A stretch of 64,000 nucleotides of DNA from assembly GCA_964619315.1 (NCBI GenBank), contig CAZUEH010000001.1:161526-225525 (forward strand), read 5' to 3'. The notes below the pieces were generated by a model that did no database searches, had not been told where the DNA came from, and saw only the letters and a list, made by a program, of their open reading frames with translations. The position numbers were made by a program, and so were the translations under genes. The DNA comes from Fimisoma sp964619315. Its GTDB lineage: Bacteria; Bacillota; Clostridia; Peptostreptococcales; Anaerovoracaceae. The stretch's first letter is position 1; the number at the start of each line of letters is the position of its first letter. Positions 24,673 through 33,672 of the stretch are shown piece after piece.

Positions 24673-26136
24673 CTATAAAATATCTGTCAACAATCTTGAA
24701 ATCGATTCCTTGAATCTTATGACGATATTTCTCTTATTATACTGCTCCAAAGTCAGTTCGTGCCCCTTGAGCATATCCTTTTCAAAAGTTTTTTCCATCT
24801 CGCTAGCAAATTCTTCGTCAAATATGAAAGCGTTAGTTTCAAAGTTAAGTCTAAAACTTCTAATATCAAAATTCGTGGAGCCTACTGTAGAAACTTCTCC
24901 ATCCACCACCAATGACTTGGAATGAAGGAAGCCATTGTCGTATATAAATACTCGAGCTCCCGATCTAAGCAATTCACCTACATAAGAATATGTAGCCCAA
25001 TATACAAACATATGGTCAGGCATACATGGTATCATTACTCGAACTTCTACTCCTGATTGTGACGCCATTTTTAAAGACTCTATTATGCTCGGGTCAGGAA
25101 CGAAGTATGGAGTCTGTATGTAAACGTTTTTTTCAGCGTAGGTAATCATACGCATAAATGCACGTTTTACTTCTTCTTTTGGCTCTTCTGGCCCACAAGA
25201 TACTATTTGCACACCACTGTCACCTTTTGAAATTTCATTTAATGCAGTTGGAACTATTTCAATTTTCTCTTTTGTTGTAAATCTCCAATCCAATACGAAT
25301 CTTGCATTTAAATCGTAGACTGAGCCACCTTTAATTCTAACATGGGTATCACGCCAATATCCGAACTTTTTCTTATGGCCCACGTACTCTTTAGCGATAT
25401 TGAATCCGCCAGTATATCCAATTTTATTATCTATTACTACTATTTTTCTATGATTTCTATAGTTTAATTTGACTCCGAAAAATATTAACTTTGGCTTAAA
25501 GAAGTATCCGACTTTTCCGCCTGCTTTAAGAAAGTCCTTTAGTACAAATCTAGTTATATATCTACTGCCCAAAGCATCTAAAAGAAGTCTGACTTCTAGT
25601 CCCTCTTTTGCCTTTTGAGTAAGAACCTCTATGAATTTTTTACCTATATCATCTTTTTTAAGTATATAATACTCAACATTTATAGACTCTGTTGCAGCCA
25701 GCATATCTGCTATTTGTGCATCCAACATCTCCTGGCCATCAGTAAACAATTCCACTTCATTATCTTGGGTATAATAGGCTTTGCCATATGTCTGATTAAG
25801 TTTTATTAAATGCCGCCATTTCATTACACCATGAGAATTGAAATCGTAAGTGTCGTTGTTCATGCTTTCCATTTGCTTTTTCAACGAACCGCCTGCTACC
25901 AGTTTTTCTCGTTCTGTCATTCGGTTGATTTTAATTCTGGAAAGGTTCTGATTTAGTACTAAGTAGAAAACGAATCCTACGATAGGTATAAATGCCAAAA
26001 TCATTACCCATGCCAAAGTTGCTGCGGGTGCTTTTCTTTCGATAAATATTACTGCAACGATTAACAATAGATTGATGCCATATATAATCGTTGTCGCCCC
26101 TACTGTTTCTGATATAAAACTCCAAATACTGTCCAT
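24673..26136 (-). CDS. cls: Cardiolipin synthase
   Basis: 487 aa. Two N-terminal membrane helices (about 9-28 and 36-58), then two phospholipase-D domains with HKD motifs NHRKIVVIDNKIGYTGG and HSKSLVVDGEVSTVGSTN. It joins two phosphatidylglycerols to cardiolipin at the membrane. The frame opens with a TTG at 26148, but the ATG at 26136 begins the hydrophobic segment and is preferred. First gene of the cls/ATP-grasp/murT/gatD/S2P run. Confidence 0.94.
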   Translation of the reverse strand: MDSIWSFISETVGATTIIYGINLLLIVAVIFIERKAPAATLAWVMILAFIPIVGFVFYLVLNQNLSRIKINRMTEREKLVAGGSLKKQMESMNNDTYDFNSHGVMKWRHLIKLNQTYGKAYYTQDNEVELFTDGQEMLDAQIADMLAATESINVEYYILKKDDIGKKFIEVLTQKAKEGLEVRLLLDALGSRYITRFVLKDFLKAGGKVGYFFKPKLIFFGVKLNYRNHRKIVVIDNKIGYTGGFNIAKEYVGHKKKFGYWRDTHVRIKGGSVYDLNARFVLDWRFTTKEKIEIVPTALNEISKGDSGVQIVSCGPEEPKEEVKRAFMRMITYAEKNVYIQTPYFVPDPSIIESLKMASQSGVEVRVMIPCMPDHMFVYWATYSYVGELLRSGARVFIYDNGFLHSKSLVVDGEVSTVGSTNFDIRSFRLNFETNAFIFDEEFASEMEKTFEKDMLKGHELTLEQYNKRNIVIRFKESISRLLTDIL

Positions 26137-26282
26137 TATCTCTTCCAATCTGTCTCTACAAACATCTCAAAACTTAGTACAACTACGCCTTGTTTTAAAA
26201 TATCCCGCTTTTATAATCCTGGCAAATATTATATCATGATTTGCGCTTCAACGCTATAAAAATTACTGCTATATCAGCTTTG

Positions 26283-26325
26283 AACAAAAAAAATCATCTC
26301 CACTTTTAAAAAGATAGAGATGATC
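26283..26325 (-). terminator. Terminator of the two-component operon
   Basis: Stem ATCATCTC/GAGATGAT (26293-26300 with 26317-26324) followed on the minus strand by eight T's. Confidence 0.8.
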
Positions 26326-26342
26326 CTTCTGACGATTCTTTA

Positions 26343-26660
26343 TTATAGATTTCCGTTAATGCAATTCCACGAAATAATCCAAGTGTTTGATATACATAAC
26401 AGAAAAGTTCCATCAATCTTAAAGCCTTCTTTTCGTTGTCTAATAATCGTTATAATTGCAAAAAATATAGAGACAATTGAAAGAATGCCAATAATTACAG
26501 TTTTCGTTTTTAGGTCCATGTCTGAAAATTCTCTGAATCCCACAAAAACCATACAGTATAGCAACTGGTATATTGCCAAATATGCCAAATCCCAATTTCT
26601 TTTTACTTCTTTTTTTATTTTTAAGGTCTCTTGATTTTGCACTTTTTCTTCTGCTTTCAT
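26343..26660 (-). CDS. Small two-helix membrane protein downstream of the histidine kinase
   Basis: 105 aa from ATG 26660, nine bases after AAAGGAGG. A charged N terminus (about 1-25), then membrane helices DLAYLAIYQLLYCMVFVGF and VIIGILSIVSIFFAIITII, a basic patch, and a C-terminal tail with two cysteines. No family recognised. It follows the kinase by about 20 bases and ends at the operon's terminator, so it is probably part of the same system. An overlapping frame (26440-26697) is a shadow. Confidence 0.6.
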   Translation of the reverse strand: MKAEEKVQNQETLKIKKEVKRNWDLAYLAIYQLLYCMVFVGFREFSDMDLKTKTVIIGILSIVSIFFAIITIIRQRKEGFKIDGTFLLCISNTWIISWNCINGNL

Positions 26661-26680
26661 GGCTGTATACCTCCTTTGCT

Positions 26681-28000
26681 TCATTGATTTTCAACATTTG
26701 TTACCATTACGGTTACTTGTACATAGTTATTTTCTTTTTCCACCCTACTTGACCATTCTATAGTTCCATAATTCCTTTCTACAGCATCTATTACATTAGA
26801 TATGCCAAGCCCATGGTTTTGATAATCATCTTTACTACTTTGTTTTACATTTAGGAGGCCCTTTTCAATTTCAATTTTGTTTTTCGTTGTATTAGACACT
26901 TTAATAAATTGGCGATTCTTATAATTTGTCAATTCTATTTCTATCTGCCTTAAATCAGAACATTGAGTAGTCGCTTCATAAGCATTAGAAATTATATTGG
27001 TTAATATTATGCACAAATCCGTTTCACTTACGGTTGTATCAGCAAAGCGACCCATGATTTTAAATTCTATATCATTTTCCTGACTGAGACTCCAATATTG
27101 ATTGATTATAGCGTCTCCTATAATATTGCCGGTATCAATGTACTTTGTTGTCTGCTCTTTTTGAACAAGTTGAGACATATAGTCTCTCACTTTTTCCGTG
27201 TTTCCTTCCTCTACCAAATATCGCAGAGTTCTCATATGTGCAGTATTATCATGGCGAAACTTGTTTATTTCCTGTTGCTTGCTGTTTAAAAAAACGTATT
27301 GCCTGGTCTGTTCCTCCATACACTTCTTATTAAGCTGATTAAGTTTTTCTAGCTTCTGTTTTTGCCTCTCTAATATGAAAGATAGAATAATTAAACATAG
27401 TATGAAAACTCCTACAGTGCCTTTCACAAAAGTTTCCCATCCGTTCACCAATAGAACAGATGGATTTACACTTTTAGAGTAGATATCCATGAATAAAACC
27501 ATGAAAACAAGTCCTAAGAAGAAGTACATAAGTTGGTCTTTTTTCAGTAATTCTTCATGTATCTTATTACGCTTATGGTAAAAAACCACGCAAGCTATAC
27601 ATACACCTATTAGAAATAATAAATGACCCACAATATCTGAGATTAAAATTCCTTGAGAAACATTGTCACCAAATACAACGTTAAACATCAACATAACTAA
27701 TCCAGTAAATAATTTTCTTATAGAAATCAAAGCCGTGTATGCCAAAAATGTTATTCCAGGTTTTAATTCCGAAAATATCAACATATGAGAAAAACATATT
27801 GCGAGTGGTGTTATATACAATGCGCCATATATAAACCCATGAAATGATAATTCACCAACTATGGCTAATGCTACAATCACTATATAGCAAATTACGTTCA
27901 TTATTTCCTTTTTGAATTGGAATCCTAGAACACCCCAAAATATAAGTATTATTCCAATAATTTCAATCAGATTTAGAATTGTATATAAAACAGAATTCAT
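26681..28000 (-). CDS. AgrC-like sensor histidine kinase (GHKL type)
   Basis: 439 aa. About 200 N-terminal residues form six membrane helices, followed by a coiled-coil and a GHKL kinase: H-box KFRHDNTAHMRTL with the phospho-accepting His, N-box ILTNIISNAYEA, and G-box NHGLGISNVIDAV. This is the architecture of peptide-sensing kinases such as AgrC, ComD and FsrC. It overlaps the response-regulator stop by 4 bases. No agrB or agrD is seen next to it, so the signal is unknown. Confidence 0.88.
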   Translation of the reverse strand: MNSVLYTILNLIEIIGIILIFWGVLGFQFKKEIMNVICYIVIVALAIVGELSFHGFIYGALYITPLAICFSHMLIFSELKPGITFLAYTALISIRKLFTGLVMLMFNVVFGDNVSQGILISDIVGHLLFLIGVCIACVVFYHKRNKIHEELLKKDQLMYFFLGLVFMVLFMDIYSKSVNPSVLLVNGWETFVKGTVGVFILCLIILSFILERQKQKLEKLNQLNKKCMEEQTRQYVFLNSKQQEINKFRHDNTAHMRTLRYLVEEGNTEKVRDYMSQLVQKEQTTKYIDTGNIIGDAIINQYWSLSQENDIEFKIMGRFADTTVSETDLCIILTNIISNAYEATTQCSDLRQIEIELTNYKNRQFIKVSNTTKNKIEIEKGLLNVKQSSKDDYQNHGLGISNVIDAVERNYGTIEWSSRVEKENNYVQVTVMVTNVENQ

Positions 28001-28704
28001 CTCCCATACCTCGCCATATTCTTGCAGTATTCGGAATATTTATTTTGACATTCGCCCTTTCTTCTACGGCTACAGACTAATTTTTCACCGTTTCCGTCCA
28101 TTTTTATTTGATCGCCGTGTAAACTTTCAATGTGACCACAATTTACAATACAGCTTTTGCTAATTCTTATAAATTTATCTGCTGGCAAAGTTGTTTCCCA
28201 TTCTGTGAGGCTTTTCCTTGCTATAATTGCTCTTCCGCCTTCGCCTGCCTTATTCACCTCGGAATAAACTCCATCAATAGTTATATATCTAATGTCCTCT
28301 ATCTTAACAATATTAAAAGGATCTATTTCTACAATATCTTTTATGCTGCTAAGATTTTTTGCTTTTGTCATCAATATCACAAATTGCTCATATTCCAATG
28401 GTTTCTCAAAAAAACCGATGACGTTTGTGCCAAAGGCAGACATGACCGATTCGCTATGGTTAGTTACAAAAATTATTAGGCTGTCGCTTTTATTTGACTC
28501 CATTTCTTCCTTTATTTCAATTCCGCTTTTACCCGGCATTTCAATATCAAGGAAAATTAAATCAGGATCAAACTCGGCAGCTTGACCAAACTCAGTTACC
28601 GCCATTACTTCTAGGTTCTGCATCATATCTTCTTGGTATCTATTGCAAAACTCAGACATTTCTTCTATCATCTTTTTTTCATCATCACAAATCAATATTT
28701 TCAT
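27997..28704 (-). CDS. LytTR-family response regulator (AgrA-like)
   Basis: 235 aa. N-terminal receiver with acidic pocket DDEKK (about 6-10) and phospho-acceptor Asp in DLIFLDIEMPG (about 50-60). C-terminal LytTR DNA-binding domain with the ending pattern FIRISKSCIVNCGHI and KMDGNGEKLVCSRRRKG. LytTR regulators bind paired direct repeats as dimers. Strong GAGGTG ribosome-binding site. First gene of the operon regulator-kinase-membrane protein. Confidence 0.92.
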   Translation of the reverse strand: MKILICDDEKKMIEEMSEFCNRYQEDMMQNLEVMAVTEFGQAAEFDPDLIFLDIEMPGKSGIEIKEEMESNKSDSLIIFVTNHSESVMSAFGTNVIGFFEKPLEYEQFVILMTKAKNLSSIKDIVEIDPFNIVKIEDIRYITIDGVYSEVNKAGEGGRAIIARKSLTEWETTLPADKFIRISKSCIVNCGHIESLHGDQIKMDGNGEKLVCSRRRKGECQNKYSEYCKNMARYGR

Positions 28705-28729
28705 TTTTCACCTCTGTTTGGATATTTAT

Positions 28730-28759
28730 ATTATATTAGATGATTTTGCAACACTGCAA
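28730..28759 (-). promoter_or_regulatory. Promoter of the two-component operon
   Basis: On the minus strand TTGCAG, an 18-base spacer and TATAAT, about 26 bases before the ATG. Confidence 0.5.
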
Positions 28760-28823
28760 TACTAAAGTTACCTATGGTCAAGTTTTGTTATGAACGGTTA
28801 GGCTCTTCGAATTTTTCTTGCAA

Positions 28824-28859
28824 AAAAGGCAATAACTGTACATACAATTATTGCCTTCC
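28824..28859 (-). terminator. Terminator of nptA
   Basis: Stem AAGGCAATAA/TTATTGCCTT around a CTGTACATACAA-type loop; on the minus strand it ends in TTTTTTG. Located 25 bases after the nptA stop. Confidence 0.8.
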
Positions 28860-28883
28860 TTAAACGATTATAATTATTAAATT

Positions 28884-30677
28884 CTATGCCAAGCTATGTA
28901 CAACTGACAAATACTGTTCTTTTCTCATTGCAAGCTCTGCATCATACAACGGATCTCCGCCTTTATGTAATTCACGTATATATGCATGGTGGTTACCCAT
29001 GATGTCCTTGTCACTTTCACTAAGGATGAATAATGCGACATTTGAGCACTGGTCAGCAACTCTTTCTAAGTTGGTTAGAGTGTCAACAAATGTGATTCCT
29101 GTAGCAGTAGTACAAGCACCTCTTTTTAGTCTCTCGATATGTCTATTTTTTAGGGTTAGAACCATATCGTCTATTACTTCCTCAAGAGGCTCTACACGCT
29201 GAGCAATTTCGCTATCCATTGTTGCGAATGCTTCCAAAGTTAATTTTGTTATTTCAAATACTGCATCCTTAACAACTTCCAATTCTTCTTTTGCATGCTC
29301 GGAAAATCCTAATTTGCCCCCACTTATATTTTGCGCGGACTCCATAACGTTTATGGCATGATCTCCGATTCTTTCAAAGTTAGTAGCAGTTTGCATCAGA
29401 GTGGTGATTCTCTGACTATCCCCATCATTTTCAACAAACTTAGACAAATTAACTAAGTATGTATCTATTGCATCTGTGAAAGAGTCTATATTGTCCTCAT
29501 TTTTGTTGACAACTTCGGCTCTGTCATCATTGTATTCTTCGATTAGTTTACAGCTTCGCTGTAAGTTTTTGAAAGCAACTTGTCCCATCTCTGCAATGGC
29601 TTTGTTTGCTTCAGATAAAGCCAGTTCTGGAACCTCGTATAGATTCTCATTAGGTACTTCTAAATCTGCTCTATCCTCTTCTTCCTCAGCACTTGGTTTG
29701 ATTATCTTAAGAGACATTTTTACTAATTTGCCTGCAAACGGAACTAGTAATACTGCTGTCACCAGATTGAATAATGTCTGGAAGTTTGCAATGCCGCCGC
29801 TGTTAACTACGCTATCCCAAAGTTCTGGAAAACCACCCATTAGTTTAACAATGGACATTCCTATCATAAAGGCGATTGTTCCGATGGTATTAAATAGTAT
29901 ATGTACAATTCCTGTTCTCTTTGCGTCCTTTGAAGAGCCTATCGAACAGATAAACAAGGTAACTACGCAAGTTCCTAAGTTTATACCCATTATCATTGGA
30001 TATATTAGATTGAAAGTTATCGCACCTGTAGCAGACAACGCTTGTAGCATTCCCACCATAGCAGAAGAACTTTGTACCAAAACAGTTAATCCAAGTCCTA
30101 CTAAAATAGCTAAGACTGGCTGACTGCTGAATTTTGACATAATATCCAAGAATAGCTGGGATTCAGACAATGGTGAAACTGCGGCAGACATATTTATTAT
30201 GCCTGAAAACAGTACACCAAAACCCATGAATATTTCCCCTTTAGTCTTGCTGTTAGGTCTTTTTATAAACATAATGAGTAGAATACCTATGAACATCGAT
30301 AGTGGAGCTAAGGTTGTCGGTTTTAGAAATTCTAAAACAAAATTGCCTCCCGAATCTATATCCATAAGTCTGATTATCTGAGCGGTTACAGTGGTTCCTA
30401 TATTGGCACCCATAACAATTCCAGCCGCTTGTTTCAAGTTTAGTATGTTAGCAGAAATCAATCCTACAGCCAGTACAATTGTAGCGGTAGAGCTCTGTAT
30501 TACTGCTGTTACAAGCATTCCTGTTATAACGGCAAAAACCACATTTTGGGTTGCTCTTCCCATAGCTTTTTTTAAAGCAGGTCCTGAAGCACTTTTTAAG
30601 CCAGACGCCATTATTTCCATTCCGTATAGGAACATGGCTAGGCCACCCAGAAAGCTAATACCTGAAAAAATACTCAT
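28884..30677 (-). CDS. Na+/phosphate cotransporter with C-terminal PhoU-like domain
   Basis: 597 aa. Two inverted repeats of the Na/Pi-II family: helices 1-4 containing TAVIQSSTATIVLAVG and a second copy with LTVLVQSSSAMVG, the QSSS Na+/phosphate motifs. Residues after about 350 are cytoplasmic and form a PhoU-type helical domain with NFERIGDHAINV and NLERVADQCSNVA. The family exchanges Na+ and phosphate or related ions. It lies 35 bases after miaB in the same direction and may share its transcript. Confidence 0.9.
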   Translation of the reverse strand: MSIFSGISFLGGLAMFLYGMEIMASGLKSASGPALKKAMGRATQNVVFAVITGMLVTAVIQSSTATIVLAVGLISANILNLKQAAGIVMGANIGTTVTAQIIRLMDIDSGGNFVLEFLKPTTLAPLSMFIGILLIMFIKRPNSKTKGEIFMGFGVLFSGIINMSAAVSPLSESQLFLDIMSKFSSQPVLAILVGLGLTVLVQSSSAMVGMLQALSATGAITFNLIYPMIMGINLGTCVVTLFICSIGSSKDAKRTGIVHILFNTIGTIAFMIGMSIVKLMGGFPELWDSVVNSGGIANFQTLFNLVTAVLLVPFAGKLVKMSLKIIKPSAEEEEDRADLEVPNENLYEVPELALSEANKAIAEMGQVAFKNLQRSCKLIEEYNDDRAEVVNKNEDNIDSFTDAIDTYLVNLSKFVENDGDSQRITTLMQTATNFERIGDHAINVMESAQNISGGKLGFSEHAKEELEVVKDAVFEITKLTLEAFATMDSEIAQRVEPLEEVIDDMVLTLKNRHIERLKRGACTTATGITFVDTLTNLERVADQCSNVALFILSESDKDIMGNHHAYIRELHKGGDPLYDAELAMRKEQYLSVVHSLA

Positions 30678-30712
30678 TATGTTGTCCTTTCTAAGTGCGT
30701 AATACTTAACGT

Positions 30713-32050
30713 CTAATTTTCTTGAATTCTTCCAGAAAGAGTAAAGGTGTTCGAGTCTGTAACTTCCACCTTTACAATCTCGCCTTCTAATACTTCGTCG
30801 CCTGTAAAATTGACTAGTTTGAATCCTTCTGTTCTTCCTTCGTATGTACCGGCTTTGCCTCTACTTTGTCCGTCTACTAAGACCTTGACAACTGTATTGC
30901 GGTACTTTTCATTCTTTTCTGCAGAAGATTCGTTTATGACATCTACTAGTCTATTAAATCTCTCGTGTTTTACATCTTCAGGAACCTGATTTTCTGCTTT
31001 AGCTGCAGGGGTTCCTTTTCTAATGGAATACAAGAAAGTAAATGCGGAATCATAGGAAATCCGCCTCGCCAAATCAAGAGTGTCTTCAAAATCTTCTTCA
31101 GTTTCACCCGGAAATCCTACTATTATGTCAGTAGAAATAGTTATTCCAGGAACCGCCTTTTTGATTTTTTCAACCAGTTTAAGGTAATCTTCTCTTGTGT
31201 ATTTTCGATTCATTGCCTTGAGGATTGCATTTGATCCAGACTGTACAGGCAGATGAATGTAATTACAAAGTTTTTCGCAATTTTTAAAAGCTTCGATGAG
31301 CTCGTCTGACAAATCTTTTGGGTGACTTGTCATAAATCTTATTCGTTCAAGGCCTTCTACTTCGTTTAGTATATAGATCAATTGTGCGAAATTTGTGTCA
31401 CCTTTAGCTCCACATCCTTTGTAGGAATTGACATTTTGCCCAAGAAGAGTAATTTCTTTTACGCCATCTGCGACTAAATTTACTACTTCATTAACGATGT
31501 TCTCAGGGTTTCTGCTTCTTTCGCGGCCTCTTGTGTATGGAACTATGCAGTAGCTACAAAAATTATTGCACCCATACATTATATTAACAAAGCCTTTATG
31601 CTTAAAAAGTCGTTTTGATGGCATATCTTCAACGATCTCGTTAGCATCTTGCCATACTTCCAACTGCTTTTTCTTTTCTTCATGTAGATTTTTTAATAGC
31701 TTAGGCAAGTTGTGAAAATTATGAGTTCCATATATCACGTCTACCCAAGGATATTTCTCTTTTAAAGTATCTATTATGTGTTGTTGCTGCATCATACATC
31801 CGCAAACACATACGGTAAAGGCTTCTTTTTCAGCCATCTTTTTCTTTTTCAACTGGCCTAAAGTCCCAAAAAAACGTTTGTCTGCATTTTCTCTAATGCT
31901 ACATGTATTAAATATTACAATATTAGCCTTGTCCCTTGATTCTGCTTCTTCGTATCCGTTTTCTGTCAGCAGTCCTGCCATTATTTCAGAATCATGTTCA
32001 TTCATCTGGCATCCAAAGGTGGTAATATGAAAACTTCTTTTTTCAGTCAA
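30713..32050 (-). CDS. miaB: tRNA-2-methylthio-N6-dimethylallyladenosine synthase, TTG start
   Basis: 445 aa, full length. Methylthiotransferase that modifies A37 of tRNAs reading UNN codons. The N-terminal UPF0004 domain has its three cluster cysteines (FGCQMN, FNTCSIRE, CVCGCM). The radical-SAM motif is CNNFCSYCIVP with TRGRERSR following, and a C-terminal TRAM domain ends the protein. The start codon is TTG with GGAGAAG just upstream; no better ATG exists for the family N terminus. Confidence 0.96.
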   Translation of the reverse strand: MTEKRSFHITTFGCQMNEHDSEIMAGLLTENGYEEAESRDKANIVIFNTCSIRENADKRFFGTLGQLKKKKMAEKEAFTVCVCGCMMQQQHIIDTLKEKYPWVDVIYGTHNFHNLPKLLKNLHEEKKKQLEVWQDANEIVEDMPSKRLFKHKGFVNIMYGCNNFCSYCIVPYTRGRERSRNPENIVNEVVNLVADGVKEITLLGQNVNSYKGCGAKGDTNFAQLIYILNEVEGLERIRFMTSHPKDLSDELIEAFKNCEKLCNYIHLPVQSGSNAILKAMNRKYTREDYLKLVEKIKKAVPGITISTDIIVGFPGETEEDFEDTLDLARRISYDSAFTFLYSIRKGTPAAKAENQVPEDVKHERFNRLVDVINESSAEKNEKYRNTVVKVLVDGQSRGKAGTYEGRTEGFKLVNFTGDEVLEGEIVKVEVTDSNTFTLSGRIQEN

Positions 32051-32073
32051 GTTCTTCTCCGTTCCAATGCAAA

Positions 32074-33075
32074 CTAAATATGCATTTCGTTTTTGGTTTT
32101 TCGGCCCATAAGTTCTTCTACTGCTTCGTTAGCATCAGTTTCTCCGTTTATAAGGGCGCATATGCTTTGGGTTATAGGCATTTCAATGTTATGCTTCTTA
32201 GCAAGTGCGTCTGCTGCTTGTGCTGTGGAAACTCCTTCCACGACCATTCCAACTTCTTCTATTGCTTGTTCTGCATTTTTTCCTTGACCCAAAAGAATTC
32301 CGCAACGCCTATTTCTCGAATGCATACTTGTACAAGTTACTATGAGATCTCCCAAGCCAGTAATCCCTGAAAATGTTCCGATATCTGCCCCCATAGCCTC
32401 GCCGAGACGACACATTTCAGTTATTCCTCTTGTCATCATAGCTGCTTTGGCATTGTCGCCAAAACCCATTCCATCAGAGATTCCAGCTCCTAACGCTATA
32501 ATATTTTTTAAGGCGCCTCCAAGTTCAACACCTATGATATCATCATTGGTATATACCCTAAACCTATCGGTATTAAAAGCCTCTTGTATTTTTATTGATA
32601 AAGTTTTTTTCTCAGAAGCTACTGCAACTATTGTAGGCATTCCCTTTGCTATTTCTTCCGCATGAGAAGGTCCAGACAAAGTAACGTAATCGACATTAGG
32701 CATTATTTCCTTTGCTATTTGAGAAAGCCTCATTAGGCTGCCCTTTTCGATACCCTTAGCAACATTAACTACTATTTTGTCTTGTGTAATAAATGGCTTG
32801 GCTTCCGAAAAAACAGTTCTAAAGCTTTGAGCTGGTACAGAAAAAACTACTATCTCTGCATCTTTCAAAGCATCTTCTAAATTTTCAACTATTATAAGTT
32901 CTTTTGGCAGCTTGATGCCCGGCAAGTAGAGTGGATTTTCATATGTTTCTTTCATTAGGGCCAGCTGTGATTTTTTTCTGCCCCAAATAGATACTTCATG
33001 TCCTTTTGCTGTAAGCATAACCGCTAAGGCAGTTCCAAAACTACCCGCACCTATTATAGTAATTTTATTGTTCAT
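32074..33075 (-). CDS. gpsA: NAD(P)+ glycerol-3-phosphate dehydrogenase
   Basis: 333 aa. It reduces dihydroxyacetone phosphate to sn-glycerol-3-phosphate for phospholipids. Rossmann motif IIGAGSFGTALAV (about 6-18), VNVAKGIEKG, LSGPSHAEE and the catalytic Lys in ELGGALKNIIAL are present. The frame is open to 33114, but MNNKITIIGAGSFG is the family start (33075). It overlaps the end of plsY by 11 bases. Its product is the acceptor used by PlsY, encoded just upstream. Confidence 0.95.
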   Translation of the reverse strand: MNNKITIIGAGSFGTALAVMLTAKGHEVSIWGRKKSQLALMKETYENPLYLPGIKLPKELIIVENLEDALKDAEIVVFSVPAQSFRTVFSEAKPFITQDKIVVNVAKGIEKGSLMRLSQIAKEIMPNVDYVTLSGPSHAEEIAKGMPTIVAVASEKKTLSIKIQEAFNTDRFRVYTNDDIIGVELGGALKNIIALGAGISDGMGFGDNAKAAMMTRGITEMCRLGEAMGADIGTFSGITGLGDLIVTCTSMHSRNRRCGILLGQGKNAEQAIEEVGMVVEGVSTAQAADALAKKHNIEMPITQSICALINGETDANEAVEELMGRKTKNEMHI

Positions 33076-33670
33076 TTTTATCTTCTTTCTTTGAAAACAT
33101 CTTAGGTTCTTCACCTTTTATAAGTCTTTTTATATTGGCTCTATGCTTTATTATTACAATCAAAGCCATAACTATTCCTACATATAAAAATCCCGGCTCA
33201 AATACCCAACATATTACAGGAAAACTTGCTGCTCCCAAAATGGATCCAACTGACATTCTTTGTGTAGCAGCAACGCCTATGGCAACCACTAACAAAACTA
33301 ATAGTGCTAGGGTCCAGTTTACAGCAATAATAGCTCCAAAAGCTGTTGCGACTCCTTTGCCACCCTTAAATTTATAAAGGCATGGCCATATGTGTCCGCA
33401 AAATACTGCTAAAGCGCATACGATGCCAATTTCATAATTGCCAAAGTGCATACCAAGGAATACGGCTAAAAGACCTTTGCCTATGTCAATAATAAGAGTT
33501 ACTATGGCAGCCTTTTTGCCTAAGACTCTCAATGCATTAGTAGTCCCTGCATTGCCACTTCCCTCTTTTTTAATATCTATTCCCTTTACTTTTGCCAACA
33601 GAATAGATGGTGAAATATTACCTATAAAGTAGGCTACTGTCACCCAAATTATAAATTTTATTATAGCCAT
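33065..33670 (-). CDS. plsY: Glycerol-3-phosphate acyltransferase PlsY
   Basis: 201 aa with five membrane helices. Three family motifs are seen: GSGNAGTTNALRVLG (about 37-51), KFKGGKGVATAFG, and IKHRANIKRLIKGEE near the C terminus. It transfers the acyl group from acyl-phosphate, made by PlsX, to glycerol-3-phosphate. It sits in the same run as plsX and gpsA, its two partners. GGAG precedes the ATG. Confidence 0.95.
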   Translation of the reverse strand: MAIIKFIIWVTVAYFIGNISPSILLAKVKGIDIKKEGSGNAGTTNALRVLGKKAAIVTLIIDIGKGLLAVFLGMHFGNYEIGIVCALAVFCGHIWPCLYKFKGGKGVATAFGAIIAVNWTLALLVLLVVAIGVAATQRMSVGSILGAASFPVICWVFEPGFLYVGIVMALIVIIKHRANIKRLIKGEEPKMFSKKEDKNEQ

Positions 33671-33672
33671 AT

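Noticed and set aside
26440..26697. 85-aa open frame overlapping the small membrane protein
   Set aside because: It is in another frame, lacks a ribosome-binding site and is Cys/Lys-rich without domain pattern; the 105-aa frame has AAAGGAGG and two clear helices.
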